Source: Bacillota bacterium | Lineage (GTDB): Bacteria; Bacillota; Clostridia; Lachnospirales; Lachnospiraceae | Assembly (NCBI GenBank): GCA_023409535.1 | Contig: JAEYGZ010000023.1 | Coordinates: 124,001-188,000, forward strand | Direction of reading: 5' to 3' | DNA length: 64,000 nucleotides | Notes under the pieces: model-generated | Database searches by the model: none | Told to the model about the DNA's origin: nothing | Seen by the model: the letters and a program-made list of their open reading frames with translations, nothing else | Shown: positions 1 through 9,239 of the stretch, one piece after another | How the letters are laid out: every line of letters starts with the position of its first letter | How positions within the stretch are numbered: position 1 is the first letter of the stretch | Program-made: the position numbers and the translations under genes

Positions 1-364
1 TAAAAACAGAAAATCCAAAGGAAAGCTTGTCTTTGTCGGGGATGGTATCAATGATGCTCCTGTGCTGGCGAGAGCCGACATCGGTATCGCCATGGGAGCG
101 TTGGGCTCCGATGCGGCAATTGAAGCGGCCGATGTTGTATTAATGACCGACGAACCCTCCAAAATTGTATCCGCCATCAAGGTTGCCAGGAAGACCAGAG
201 CGATTGTATGGCAGAATATACTATTTGCCATGGGGGTGAAGCTGGTGGTTCTTGCCCTTGCTGCATTTGGTATCGCGACCATGTGGGAGGCAGTTTTCGG
301 TGATGTAGGCGTAACGGTGATTGCTATTTTAAATGCTATGCGCGCTATGAAAACCATACGATAA
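1..364 (+). CDS. cadA: Heavy-metal P-type ATPase, C-terminal end (partial)
   Basis: The open frame enters from the left edge and stops at 362-364; about 120 residues remain. The visible part begins just before the P-type hinge motif GDGINDAP, followed by ALGSDAAIEAADVVLM, and ends with two membrane helices. The last helices carry a lysine (GVKLVVLAL) and an aspartate (FGDVGV...NAMR), residues typical of the Zn/Cd/Pb-exporting P1B-2 group (CadA/ZntA). It would use ATP to pump toxic divalent metals out across the cytoplasmic membrane. The CPx metal-binding helix, phosphorylation site and N-terminal metal-binding domain lie outside the window, so metal specificity rests on the last helices only. 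A strong hairpin follows the stop codon. Confidence 0.9.
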   Translation, partial: KNRKSKGKLVFVGDGINDAPVLARADIGIAMGALGSDAAIEAADVVLMTDEPSKIVSAIKVARKTRAIVWQNILFAMGVKLVVLALAAFGIATMWEAVFGDVGVTVIAILNAMRAMKTIR

Positions 365-373
365 GGATAAAGT

Positions 374-418
374 AAATGACCGCGTAAATCTCTGTCTCAT
401 AGATTTACGCGGTCATTT
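374..418. terminator. Bidirectional intrinsic terminator
   Basis: A perfect 18-bp inverted repeat (374-391 with 401-418) encloses a 9-nt loop. A-rich and T-rich ends allow it to end both the ATPase transcript on the plus strand and the converging aminotransferase/TSUP transcript on the minus strand, whose stop codon lies directly beside it. Confidence 0.85.
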
Positions 419-1168
419 TCACAGCCGAATAATAAACAATCTCACAGCGGCAATGGCTGTCATTCCCATTACAAGATAGCGGAAGTATTTCTCATTGATC
501 CTTTTAACAACTGTAAAGCCCAGAACAGCTCCTATGATAATAATCGGAAGCATAAAAATTGTTATGGTGAATGATTTCAATCCGATATTATGCCAGATGA
601 ATATCTGAAGCGGTAATTTCGACAGATTGATCAGGAAAAAGAACCATGCATTCGTACCCATGAAATTATTTTTCTTAAAGCCCAGAGCAAGTAAATAGAT
701 ACTGAAAATCGGACCCGCCGCATTACCGATCATCGAAGCAAATCCGCTTAGAATACCAACAAGAATATAAAACCACGCAGCGTCCGGTACGTTAAAGTCC
801 TTTCCCCGCTTTTCCATATAGATTAATGCGGACAGGCATAAAAGAACAATCACACCAATCAGGATAATGAATGTCTTGTCACTGATATAATTCCCAATGA
901 CAACCCCCAGAAGCAGGCCGGCGAGGGCCCAGGGCAACGGCTTGAAGACATTGTTCCAATTCACACTCTTACGGTAATACCAGACCGCAATAATGTCACC
1001 TGCCACAAGCATGGGCAGCATAATCCCCGTTGAATCCCTGCCGCCAAACGTACTTGCCAGAATAGGGATCGCCATCATCATGACTCCGCCGATCCCCGTC
1101 TTCGAAAAACCGACCAGCAAAGCCGTCATTATAACAATGATCCATTGTACTCCGCTCAATTCCGGCAT
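419..1168 (-). CDS. TSUP (TauE/SafE) family membrane exporter
   Basis: About 249 residues of almost wholly hydrophobic sequence forming roughly eight membrane helices. The N-terminal stretch after GFSKTGIGG and the later repeat GFASMIGNAAGPIFSIYLLALG match the two related halves of TSUP (TauE/SafE, PF01925) permeases, which move sulfite, sulfonates or other organic anions. I prefer the ATG at 1168 because the ribosome site (AGAGGG, 1178-1185) sits about nine bases before it but directly abuts the alternative ATG at 1177. The aminotransferase stop codon lies just upstream, so the two genes are co-transcribed. This could mean export of a sulfur- or amino-acid-derived anion, but the substrate cannot be read from the sequence. 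Confidence 0.85.
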   Translation of the reverse strand: MPELSGVQWIIVIMTALLVGFSKTGIGGVMMMAIPILASTFGGRDSTGIMLPMLVAGDIIAVWYYRKSVNWNNVFKPLPWALAGLLLGVVIGNYISDKTFIILIGVIVLLCLSALIYMEKRGKDFNVPDAAWFYILVGILSGFASMIGNAAGPIFSIYLLALGFKKNNFMGTNAWFFFLINLSKLPLQIFIWHNIGLKSFTITIFMLPIIIIGAVLGFTVVKRINEKYFRYLVMGMTAIAAVRLFIIRL

Positions 1169-1181
1169 TTGTATCATCCCT

Positions 1182-2465
1182 CTACAGTTCTAATATCTTA
1201 TCAATACTTACCAGCTTTACACATAAAACAAACAATTCCATTGCACTTCTTAAATCCTTCATGGCAGGAAAGGAGGGTGCAATGCGAATATTGCTGTCAT
1301 GAGGATCTTTTCCATACGGATAGGTGGCACCTGCCGGAGTCATGACAACTCCCGCCTCCTTGGCCAAAGCTACAATATCTTCGGCACATCCTTCCATTGC
1401 ATCGAAGGATACAAAATAACCGCCCTTCGGTTTGGTCCATTCCGCAATTTCAAGTCCGCCAAGCCCGTTTTCCATGATTTCATTGACCGCCTCGAATTTC
1501 GGACGCATAATATCGGCATGCTTCATCATGTGCTCCTGTACACCTGCAAGATCTTTAAAAAACCTTACATGGCGCAGCTGGTTAACCTTATCATGGCCAA
1601 TGGTCTGTATGGTCAGCTGCTTTAAGATATCCTTCTGATTATTCTTTGAGGTGGCAATCGCCGCAACACCGGAGCCCGGAAAGCTTATCTTGGAGGTTGA
1701 AGTAAATTTATATACCATATCCGGATTACCTGCGGCAGCACACTCATGCAGTATCTCCAGGCAGAAATCCTGATTCTCCCTGTATAAATGATGTACGCTG
1801 TATGCGTTATCCCAGTAAATGCGGAAATCCCCCGCAGCGGGCTTCAAGCGTGCAAATCTTCTTACCGTCTCTTCGGAATAGGTATACCCCTGGGGGTTGG
1901 AATACTTCGGTACACACCAAATTCCTTTGATGGCCGGATCCTCGCTCACCAGCTTTTCTACCAGATCCATGTCGGGACCTTCCGGTGTCATCGGTACATT
2001 AATCATCTCAATTCCGAAATATTCGGTTATCGCAAAATGTCTGTCATATCCGGGTACCGGGCATAGGAACTTCACCTGTTCAAGCTTACACCAGGGGGTG
2101 CTCCCGAGAACCCCGTTCGTCATCGAGCGTGCAACCGTATCAAACATTACATTAAGGCTGGAATTACCATATATGATGATATCCTCCGGTGACACCTCAC
2201 TTATTTCTCCCAGAAGCTCTCTTGCTTCCTTGATTCCCACCAGGCTTCCGTAGTTTCTGCAGTCAATATTCTCATCACAGATCAGCGAGGTATGACTGTT
2301 CAATACATCCATCATTCCCATAGATATATCAAGCTGTTCTGCGGACGGCTTCCCCCTTGACATATCAAGCTTTAATCCTTTCTCTTTAAATTTTTCATAC
2401 TCAGCCTGAAGTTTCACCTTTTCTGCAAGTAATTCTTCTCTGCTCATAGATTGATATGCTCTCAT
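1182..2465 (-). CDS. Type Ic aspartate aminotransferase-like PLP enzyme
   Basis: A 427-residue fold-type I PLP enzyme. The N-terminal LDMSRGKPSAEQLDIS signature belongs to the aspartate aminotransferase subgroup Ic (PF12897). Other expected pieces are IYGNSSLNVMFD (cofactor phosphate loop), YSNPQGYTYSEETVRR, IYWDNAYSVHHL (the PLP-ring Asp/Tyr) and the Schiff-base lysine in FTSTSKISFPGSG. It probably transfers amino groups between aspartate and 2-oxoglutarate in the cytosol. I chose the start at 2465 because GGGAGAA lies eight bases before it; the upstream ATG at 2489 has no comparable site. It is the first gene of a two-gene unit with the TSUP exporter. Confidence 0.88.
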   Translation of the reverse strand: MRAYQSMSREELLAEKVKLQAEYEKFKEKGLKLDMSRGKPSAEQLDISMGMMDVLNSHTSLICDENIDCRNYGSLVGIKEARELLGEISEVSPEDIIIYGNSSLNVMFDTVARSMTNGVLGSTPWCKLEQVKFLCPVPGYDRHFAITEYFGIEMINVPMTPEGPDMDLVEKLVSEDPAIKGIWCVPKYSNPQGYTYSEETVRRFARLKPAAGDFRIYWDNAYSVHHLYRENQDFCLEILHECAAAGNPDMVYKFTSTSKISFPGSGVAAIATSKNNQKDILKQLTIQTIGHDKVNQLRHVRFFKDLAGVQEHMMKHADIMRPKFEAVNEIMENGLGGLEIAEWTKPKGGYFVSFDAMEGCAEDIVALAKEAGVVMTPAGATYPYGKDPHDSNIRIAPSFPAMKDLRSAMELFVLCVKLVSIDKILEL

Positions 2466-2575
2466 GATAAAATTCTCCCTATATTCCATTCTTTGTTTAT
2501 CGCTTCATTCAAATAAATTATTAAATAAAATATCATAAATTTCAGAATCTGTCCAGTGAAAGGCCGAATAAAAAA

Positions 2576-2609
2576 GGCAAACGAAACTAAAATTTCAGTT
2601 TCATTTGCC
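2576..2609 (-). terminator. Intrinsic terminator of the propeller lipoprotein gene
   Basis: A 13-bp stem (2576-2588 with 2597-2609, one G-U pair) is followed on the minus strand by a run of T residues (2571-2575). It lies between the lipoprotein stop codon and the aminotransferase start and separates the two units. Confidence 0.75.
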
Positions 2610-2686
2610 CAAATTAACCAAAGAACGGCCGCAGCCTTCAACATGGATAATAATTACCGCTATATTATTGTTTTACCCCCGGTACA

Positions 2687-3802
2687 CTATTTGAAATCAA
2701 TAATACCACTATTGTAATGCTCTCCGTCCCATTCCGCATAAGCCAGTCTTTCTCCGGAGGGACTCCAGCAGGTAACGGCATTCCGGATATCTTCCGCAAC
2801 CTGTATAACCTCACCGGTGGGTATATCATAGAGATAAAGCCTGCCTGCTGTATCATTTACCTCATCCTTCAGATAGTATGCGATCCGCTGCTGACCCGGG
2901 GACCATGAAATCCCGCCAAGCTCGCTTCCCTCCGCTATCATTTTTTGATTGCTGCCATCCGGATCCAAAAGGGACAATGTGTGTTTTGAAGCACCGCCCT
3001 GCAGCACCAGAATTTTATTACCGTCAGATGAGGGAATAACATCAGTGACATGGGCAAGATCTAGCTTTTTCTTCTCCTTCGTCGCCACATTGAGCATGAT
3101 TAAGGTTTCGTCGTAATTCGTATTATAATATAGAGTATCCTTGATTTTACGGATAACAAACAGCGCTTCCTCTTTCAAATCCTCGATGATAGAGATCTCT
3201 CCTGTCGCAGCCGCAATATAAGCTCCATTATAATAGGCAGCGCCTATCACTTCATTACCGGCCCATCCGGCGCTGACAGCCCCGCCGAAGTTATCTCTGA
3301 GGATGCCAAATGCCTCCCCGGTATCAAGGTTCATTACGTTATAAACAGGATCGCCCAAAGTGTATTCACTGTAGAGCAAATGTTTTCTGTCGGCAGAAAG
3401 GGCAGCTCCCCCGAGGAACACATTATCCCGCTCCTTTAATAGCTTGTATTCCTTGGTATTTATGTTATACAGGTACAAGCTTCTGGGATAGTTATCAGAC
3501 AGCTCTGCCAGCTCCATTTTATCCAGCGTGTCATTTTCCTTGGAGACAATCACAGTTTCTTCCTCCAGCCAATCAGAGATCTCCGCATTCTCGATCCGAT
3601 CAATTTTCTCCACTGATATTACGGGTGCTTCGGGCTCCTCTTCAGGCTTCTCCCCAGGCTCTTCCTCGGTTTTACCGCTGCTTGTTATGGTCGGTTTGGG
3701 TTCACCTGCAGCCTTGTCATTATCTGTCTTATTATCACAGGCACTTACAGTCAGTACCAAGGTTGTAATGAGTATGATTTTAATTAATTTTGTATTTTTC
3801 AT
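2687..3802 (-). CDS. Beta-propeller (TolB/WD40-like) lipoprotein
   Basis: 371 residues. The N-terminus (KLIKIILITTLVLTVSAC) is a lipoprotein signal ending in a lipobox cysteine near residue 23. A Thr/Glu/Pro-rich linker (EEEPGEKPEEEPEAP) follows. The rest contains repeated blades such as ISWSPGQQRIAYYLKDE and VTCWSPSGERLAYAEWDG, the TolB-like or dipeptidyl-peptidase N-terminal propeller pattern. It is therefore predicted to be membrane-anchored, facing outward and binding an unknown partner. The ATG at 3802 has GGAGGTG seven bases upstream; the longer frame starting at 3817 begins inside that ribosome site. It is a single-gene unit with its own terminator. No catalytic domain is visible. Confidence 0.8.
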   Translation of the reverse strand: MKNTKLIKIILITTLVLTVSACDNKTDNDKAAGEPKPTITSSGKTEEEPGEKPEEEPEAPVISVEKIDRIENAEISDWLEEETVIVSKENDTLDKMELAELSDNYPRSLYLYNINTKEYKLLKERDNVFLGGAALSADRKHLLYSEYTLGDPVYNVMNLDTGEAFGILRDNFGGAVSAGWAGNEVIGAAYYNGAYIAAATGEISIIEDLKEEALFVIRKIKDTLYYNTNYDETLIMLNVATKEKKKLDLAHVTDVIPSSDGNKILVLQGGASKHTLSLLDPDGSNQKMIAEGSELGGISWSPGQQRIAYYLKDEVNDTAGRLYLYDIPTGEVIQVAEDIRNAVTCWSPSGERLAYAEWDGEHYNSGIIDFK

Positions 3803-3929
3803 TCCTGTCACCTCCATACTTCTTATATATCATATAATTGTGTCAATTTATCATCAACCTGACAGTCTTTCGTATTATTTATAACGGCTCATGTAATCAT
3901 TATATTATATACGCCGCTATACAGGAGTT

Positions 3930-3958
3930 GAGCCCGGCCAATGAAAATGGTCAGGCTC
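3930..3958. terminator. Hairpin, probable terminator
   Basis: An 11-bp imperfect stem (3930-3940 with 3948-3958) is followed on the plus strand by ATTTTT. It lies just downstream of the small gene at 3993-4232 (minus strand). The T-run on the minus side is poor, so termination there is uncertain. Confidence 0.4.
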
Positions 3959-3992
3959 ATTTTTGATGAAATATTTACATCGGCCTAAATGC

Positions 3993-4232
3993 CTAGTAAT
4001 CACCTATGGAAAAGAAAACAAGGTTCATATAGTCTTTTGTCTGAGGGGCATCCAAAGAAAGAGAAATACTTCTTTTATTTGCTATATGTTTCGACCGTAA
4101 GTCCAGTTGAATGAATTCATTTCTATGCAGGTTTACTTTTTTACCGTCATCAGCCAGCAGATATACAGGGCCGGTACAATCATTAACAACCTTTAAAAAT
4201 GCATTCATATTAAAAACATTAAGTTTTATCAT
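3993..4232 (-). CDS. Small conserved-looking protein of unknown function (79 aa)
   Basis: Seventy-nine residues beginning MIKLNVFNMNAFLKVVND, with no signal peptide or membrane helix. A strong ribosome site (GGGAGG, eight bases before the ATG) and a balanced mix of residues support a real gene. The pattern of hydrophobic strands around CTGPVYLLADDGKKVNL suggests a small alpha/beta cytosolic protein. I do not recognise the family with confidence and assign no function. It stands alone between the propeller lipoprotein and an AraC regulator. Confidence 0.65.
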   Translation of the reverse strand: MIKLNVFNMNAFLKVVNDCTGPVYLLADDGKKVNLHRNEFIQLDLRSKHIANKRSISLSLDAPQTKDYMNLVFFSIGDY

Positions 4233-4419
4233 AGGATAGCCTCCCTAACAAAATCATTGAATGTGAAAAATCAAATGACCGGTCAGAAGCCGGATTTGAT
4301 TTATGCACCTCTTTATGAACATAATTATAGTGCAATATTTTTATTAAATATATCTTATTACCGCCTGTTTATATCAAAATCCTGCCATTTTCACTTACAT
4401 CCCAGATGAAATTCGGACC

Positions 4420-5328
4420 TCAGCTTAAGGTCTCTTTCCTTTTTTGATATTGCCGCGGAGAACACCCCATATATTCACGGAATACTTTTCCGAAATAGCT
4501 GCTGCTTCCCATACCGCAGGCCTGGCTTATATATGCCAAGGATTCATCGCTGCTTCCCAGCATCATACAGGCCTTCTGTATGCGGTAGTTTTTTAAATAT
4601 TGCGCAGGCGTCATATTCAGCTTTTGGCTGAAGGTCCGATAACATTCCCTTTCGCTGATATATGCTGCCGCCGCAACCTCCGATATGGCCAGCTTCTCCG
4701 CATAATGCTCCTGAATGTATTCCATCATCAATTTAATCTTATCGTTGGATTTATTGTAACGGCCCTTCTCCTTCCAAACCGGCTCGGAAATGTGAAGCAG
4801 CATACACCACAACTCAGAAAGCATCGCACGCAATTTCATCTCATAGTCCAGGCTGCCGGGGGCTAACCGGAAGGACTCCCGAAGCAGCTCCAAAATAACT
4901 GCTTCCTCCGGATTTTCCGGAAAAAGTCCGATCATTTCCAGCTGCGGCGCCGTTATTATGGGTACTACATATTTTTGCTCCAAAAGTCCGCCAAGTTGGC
5001 CGCCAACCAATGAGGTGTTAAATATATGGAGGATTTGTATCGTATCCTTACTGCCCTTTTGCGGTTTTGTCATATGCAGTACATTGGAATTCACAAGACC
5101 GCCGGAGCCTGCCGGAAAAACCACCTTTCCGCCTGGAGTATAGTATTCCAGCGCACCATTTTCTATATAGAAAAGCTCAACCTCCTTATGCCAGTGCCAG
5201 GGAGCCTGCTTCCCAATGTACTTATCCATCTCAACGTAAGAAGCGATATATGGGAAATCCGGATCAAAATCCGGAAGCAATTCTTCTTTGCTGCCAGCTT
5301 TATATTCTATCCTATGGATGTCTTTCAT
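4420..5328 (-). CDS. AraC-family regulator with cupin sensor
   Basis: 302 residues from the ATG at 5328, which has GGAGGGG seven bases upstream; earlier in-frame ATGs have no such site. The N-terminal half (HWHKEVELFYIENGALEYYTPGGKVVFPAGSG) is a cupin sugar-sensing domain. The C-terminal 100 residues are a double helix-turn-helix AraC domain, with ISEVAAAAYISERECYRTFSQK and the end pattern SYFGKVFREYMGCSPRQYQKR. Such proteins usually activate carbohydrate genes when a sugar binds the cupin. No target operon is adjacent on the same strand, so its regulon is unknown. Confidence 0.88.
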   Translation of the reverse strand: MKDIHRIEYKAGSKEELLPDFDPDFPYIASYVEMDKYIGKQAPWHWHKEVELFYIENGALEYYTPGGKVVFPAGSGGLVNSNVLHMTKPQKGSKDTIQILHIFNTSLVGGQLGGLLEQKYVVPIITAPQLEMIGLFPENPEEAVILELLRESFRLAPGSLDYEMKLRAMLSELWCMLLHISEPVWKEKGRYNKSNDKIKLMMEYIQEHYAEKLAISEVAAAAYISERECYRTFSQKLNMTPAQYLKNYRIQKACMMLGSSDESLAYISQACGMGSSSYFGKVFREYMGCSPRQYQKRKETLS

Positions 5329-5464
5329 GATTTTCCCCTCCGTATGCATTATGCTTCCATAACCCTGATTACCAGAATAATAGCATTTATAACTATGCCT
5401 TTCAAATAAGAATTGTACCTTACAAAGCATTTCCTTTCAACCATATTTTACTAAATCATAACAA

Positions 5465-5497
5465 AAGCATCCTTTCACCTGAAGTGATCGGATGCTT
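5465..5497 (-). terminator. Intrinsic terminator after the LysM/GH18 gene
   Basis: A stem of AAGCATCC (5465-5472) with GGATGCTT (5490-5497) is extended by inner pairs, followed on the minus strand by TTTGTT. It lies just past the stop codon of the LysM/GH18-like gene. Confidence 0.65.
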
Positions 5498-5511
5498 AAC
5501 TATGGATTTAT

Positions 5512-6789
5512 TTACAGTACTTTTTCTATTATGAATTGCGAGTTAATAATTAACCATATCTGAGGAAACCAGGGCATACTATTCCAGACGCTGATCCCAT
5601 GCAACCCATAATCCGGTATGAACTTCACAAAATTATCTATACTTCTTGCATCCCAAAACCTAACCATATATTCATTCGCAGAAATATATTGAAAATAAGC
5701 GATGTTATTAATTTCGTCAAATTTAATTTCAGAATTATTTGCTGCTGCAATCTCTATCGCTGAATTGTAATTAACAAGCATTCCCCTTGATACGCCTGGG
5801 ACATAAGGATACTCCCATAGATATCCAAAGACTGAAACCCCCAGAAATGTCTTATCCGGAGGCAGATATTCCATCGCATTTTCAAAAAAACGTTTGTAGG
5901 TATCCAAAGCTATTGTTCCCAGCGGAATGCCTTCCGAATAACCAAATTCATATGTTATCAGTATAATCCCGTCTGCGTTCTGACTAAGCCTGGTAAAATC
6001 AATATTCGTAAAAATCGTTCCGGACAATAATTGAAAAACGCGAATCGTAAGGGTATTATAAACCTTGTATCCCATCATTGATATACTTTCATATAATTTT
6101 GCAAAGAAATTTCCATAAAGAATTCTATCTTCCGGTCTTATGTACGGCGTATTAATATTAACTCCACCGTAGCCTTTTGTATCTAATATGCGAAGAAGTC
6201 TGCTGATTAGTTGGTTTTGCTTTTCTTCACTTGATAAAATTGACTGTATCACATCAATCTCTTCTTCCATATTCGCAGAGAATGCTTCCAGCAGCATGAT
6301 AGGTACGACATCATATGCCTTTGCCGTCCGGATAATCTCTGTATCATCAATGTCGTTAATTTCACCGTCCGCTGTTACCGTATAGCCTATCACTGTTAAG
6401 TATGTCAGAAAAGGCAGGGTCCTTTTAAGAATGTTCCTATTAATAAAAGGATAAGCATAGCTATTCGTTTCAATAGCCATAAGCTTTTCTCCTTCATATT
6501 GTATTACAATGATCTCTCCGGGGTAAATATAATCTCTGTCTGAGAGATATGGATTGTTCCTGAGAAGCTCTAATGCTGTTATTCCATACCTGTCAGCGAT
6601 ACTTCCCAAAGTATCTCCCTGCTGAATTGTATAGGTAATCTCAGGTATCAGTACAACGATGGTTTCTCCGACAACCAGATTGTCAGGGTTATTTATATCA
6701 TTTTCAAGAATCAGCCGATCTGCCGATACACCATATTTATTCGCAATCATTTCAATCGTTTCGCCATTTTGAACTACGTGTATGATCAT
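5512..6789 (-). CDS. Double-LysM protein with GH18-like domain lacking catalytic Glu
   Basis: 425 residues. Two LysM modules come first (IIHVVQNGETIEMIANKYGV and YTIQQGDTLGSIADRYGI, residues about 1-95), each a peptidoglycan- or chitin-binding fold. The remainder is a GH18-like barrel of the YaaH/YdhD type found in spore cortex and germination proteins. In that family the fourth strand reads like GxNIDFEY, where Asp and Glu are catalytic. Here it reads GGVNINTPYIRPEDR, so both acidic residues are replaced. It is therefore probably a non-catalytic, wall-binding member. There is no classical signal peptide, as in spore-coat homologues. The ATG at 6789 has GAGG seven bases upstream. Confidence 0.82.
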   Translation of the reverse strand: MIIHVVQNGETIEMIANKYGVSADRLILENDINNPDNLVVGETIVVLIPEITYTIQQGDTLGSIADRYGITALELLRNNPYLSDRDYIYPGEIIVIQYEGEKLMAIETNSYAYPFINRNILKRTLPFLTYLTVIGYTVTADGEINDIDDTEIIRTAKAYDVVPIMLLEAFSANMEEEIDVIQSILSSEEKQNQLISRLLRILDTKGYGGVNINTPYIRPEDRILYGNFFAKLYESISMMGYKVYNTLTIRVFQLLSGTIFTNIDFTRLSQNADGIILITYEFGYSEGIPLGTIALDTYKRFFENAMEYLPPDKTFLGVSVFGYLWEYPYVPGVSRGMLVNYNSAIEIAAANNSEIKFDEINNIAYFQYISANEYMVRFWDARSIDNFVKFIPDYGLHGISVWNSMPWFPQIWLIINSQFIIEKVL

Positions 6790-6923
6790 AAAGGTCCTCA
6801 TACTAATTTATTTCTAAATTATATGTTTTTTGTTATAAGGATATGTTTTATGTCATAACGCAATTGGGGAACCTGCTGCATTGTCAGCAAATGAACGGGC
6901 ACCGGACGATTGAAAAAACAGGC

Positions 6924-8312
6924 TTAATCCTCATAGAGAAGTCTGCCCTGTGACCGGATGACCTCAGAGTACCAATAAAAGGAATCCTTTCTGGTTCTCT
7001 TCTGGCTCTCAAAGTCCACATGGATCATGCCGAAGCGTTCCCCATAGCCTTCGGACCATTCATAGTTATCCAGCAGGGACCAGGCAAAATAACCAAGTAC
7101 GGGCGTGCCCTCCTCTATTGCCTGATCAAGCTCTCTTAAATACCGCTTCATAAAATCAATTCTCTGCGGATCATGGACTTTACCGTCCAAGGCAACCCAA
7201 TCGGTCATGGAAAGTCCGTTTTCCGTAATAAGGATGGGAAGTCCATATCTTTCATGAATAAATTCCGGCATTACCTTCAGTATCTCGGGTGTTACCTCCC
7301 ATTTCAAGGCTGTCCTGGCAAACCCGGTTTTCTTAGGTATCACAAGGGGTGTCCCATTCTCTCCCATCCTGACAGCGTTGCCCTGATAGAAATTACAGCC
7401 GATAAAGTCCAAAGGCTGTGCTATGATATCCATATCTCCCGGTTTAATCATCTCTTTCGGAAAGTCCTCTCCAAAAGCCTTTACTCCGTCTTCCGGGTAT
7501 TTACCCAAAAGGATCGGGTCCATCCACCAGGTAGAGGACCACAGATTTCTGTTGTCCGCATCAAAGGCCTTCCTGCAGGCGGCTCTTTTATCCTCCTGTG
7601 TATCACGATAGGGATAAAAAGCCAGAGGATTGGGGGCATATCCGACCTTAGGCTTCTTTTTGGCATATTGTCTGATTACCCTTACTGCCTTTCCATGTGC
7701 CAGAAAGAGGTTGTGCATCAGGGAAAATACCTGGGGGCAGCTGGCTCTTACCTTGGGCGCACATATGCCGTCCAGATGTCCGATAATGATATGGCACTGG
7801 GGTTCATTTAATGTGATCCAGTAAGATACCCGGTCTGATAAAGCCTCGGTGACAAGTTTAACATATTCGGCAAAGATATCCGGCATCTCCGGATTAGCCC
7901 AGCCGCCGATATCCTGCAGGGCCTGGGGCAGATCCCAGTGAAACAGGGTAATACAGGGCTCAATTCCGGCCCCCGTCAGCTCGTCGGTCAGATCATTGTA
8001 GAACCGGAGCCCTTCCTCATTGACCCTGCCTCTTCCTTCCGGAAGGACGCGGGACCAGCTGATGGAGAAGCGGTAAGCCTTTAACCCCATTTCCTTCATC
8101 AGGGCCACATCCTCTTTGAACCTGTGGTAATGGTCACAGGCCACCTCTGCGGTATCGCCGTTTAAGACATTGCCTCTTCCCGTGGCCGGATCGATTCTCT
8201 TGTCCTTCGCATAGGTATCCCAGATAGAAGGACCTCTTCCGCCTTCCTCTGCCGCTCCCTCAATCTGATGTGCCGCAGTAGCGGCACCCCATAAAAAATC
8301 TTCTGAAAACAT
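6924..8312 (-). CDS. GH1 beta-glucosidase / 6-phospho-beta-glucosidase family
   Basis: 462 residues, the usual length of a GH1 enzyme. The N-terminal signature FLWGAATAAHQIEGA is intact. The acid/base is Glu170 (TLNEPQ) and the nucleophile is Glu364 (LITENG), both in their family motifs. It lacks a signal peptide, so it would split disaccharides or short oligosaccharides in the cytosol after import by the permeases encoded just upstream. Whether it acts on free or phosphorylated sugars cannot be settled here, though co-location with an ABC importer favours non-phosphorylated beta-glucosides. It is the last gene of the first CUT1 operon, with AAAGGAG before its ATG. Confidence 0.93.
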   Translation of the reverse strand: MFSEDFLWGAATAAHQIEGAAEEGGRGPSIWDTYAKDKRIDPATGRGNVLNGDTAEVACDHYHRFKEDVALMKEMGLKAYRFSISWSRVLPEGRGRVNEEGLRFYNDLTDELTGAGIEPCITLFHWDLPQALQDIGGWANPEMPDIFAEYVKLVTEALSDRVSYWITLNEPQCHIIIGHLDGICAPKVRASCPQVFSLMHNLFLAHGKAVRVIRQYAKKKPKVGYAPNPLAFYPYRDTQEDKRAACRKAFDADNRNLWSSTWWMDPILLGKYPEDGVKAFGEDFPKEMIKPGDMDIIAQPLDFIGCNFYQGNAVRMGENGTPLVIPKKTGFARTALKWEVTPEILKVMPEFIHERYGLPILITENGLSMTDWVALDGKVHDPQRIDFMKRYLRELDQAIEEGTPVLGYFAWSLLDNYEWSEGYGERFGMIHVDFESQKRTRKDSFYWYSEVIRSQGRLLYED

Positions 8313-8347
8313 CCTGATTTCTCCTTTTCTACCGCGATGTGTCGCGC

Positions 8348-9226
8348 TTAGCCCTTAACTGCTCCGACAACAATCCCTTTCACAAAAAACCTCTGGAAAA
8401 AGGGATAAACCACCATAACCGGAAGAGCTCCGATCACAGCCACCGCCATTCGGACTGCCGTTGACGGCATACGCATGGAGGCTGCTCCCGCTGACGCCGC
8501 TTTTTTAACCATCTCTACGTTCTGGAGCATTTTATTTAAAAGCACCTGGATGCTGTACATATCATCCTTATTGATATAATACAGGCCGTTCAGCCAGTCA
8601 TTCCAATAACCAAGCCCTACCAGTAATGCCAGCGTGATAATGATGGGAGTCGACATGGGAAGGACAATTTTTACCAGGGTATAAGGCTCGCTGGCTCCGT
8701 CCACCCTTGCCGCCTCAAGTACCTCCTCCGGTATATTGGTCATAAAATAAGTGCGCATCATAATGACATAAAATGCATTCATTAAGAGATTGGGAAATAA
8801 TAACGCCCATATGGTATTTTTTATATGAAATATCTGGGTCCACATAATATAGCCGGGAACCAGTCCGCCGCTGAAAAGCATGGTAAAAAATATAACAAAG
8901 GCAAATATATTCCTTCCCGGCAGGTCTTTCCTGGACAAAGGATAGGCAAATAAGGTGGTTATGGTCAGGCTTAAAAGGGTTCCGACAACGGTTACGAATA
9001 TAGATATGCCGTATCCCCTGATAATCGCCTTGGAGCCAAACAGCAGATATTTATAAGCCGATAGATCGATCACTCTGGGGAAAAAGGAATAGCCGTGCTT
9101 TACCAGAGTTTCCTCCGCCGTTATGGATGAGCTTACCAGAAGAAGAAAGGGAACGACACAGGATAGGCACAGCAATACCATAATGGCATTGATTATTATC
9201 TGAAATTTTTTATTGTTTTCTACCAT
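8348..9226 (-). CDS. CUT1 sugar ABC transporter permease (LplC type), operon 1
   Basis: 292 residues with six predicted membrane helices. The cytoplasmic EAA loop is EEVLEAARVDGASEPYTLVKIVLPMSTPII, which contacts the ATPase. The C-terminus FVKGIVVGAVKG is typical of the LplC/YtcP branch of CUT1 permeases. It is the second permease of operon 1 and follows the LplB-type gene by 13 bases. Partner ATPase is not encoded nearby. Confidence 0.92.
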   Translation of the reverse strand: MVENNKKFQIIINAIMVLLCLSCVVPFLLLVSSSITAEETLVKHGYSFFPRVIDLSAYKYLLFGSKAIIRGYGISIFVTVVGTLLSLTITTLFAYPLSRKDLPGRNIFAFVIFFTMLFSGGLVPGYIMWTQIFHIKNTIWALLFPNLLMNAFYVIMMRTYFMTNIPEEVLEAARVDGASEPYTLVKIVLPMSTPIIITLALLVGLGYWNDWLNGLYYINKDDMYSIQVLLNKMLQNVEMVKKAASAGAASMRMPSTAVRMAVAVIGALPVMVVYPFFQRFFVKGIVVGAVKG

Positions 9227-9239
9227 CTGTTCATCCTCC

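Noticed and set aside
3310..3768. 152-residue plus-strand ORF across the lipoprotein gene
   Set aside because: Proline- and cysteine-rich composition typical of a shadow frame opposite a real gene.
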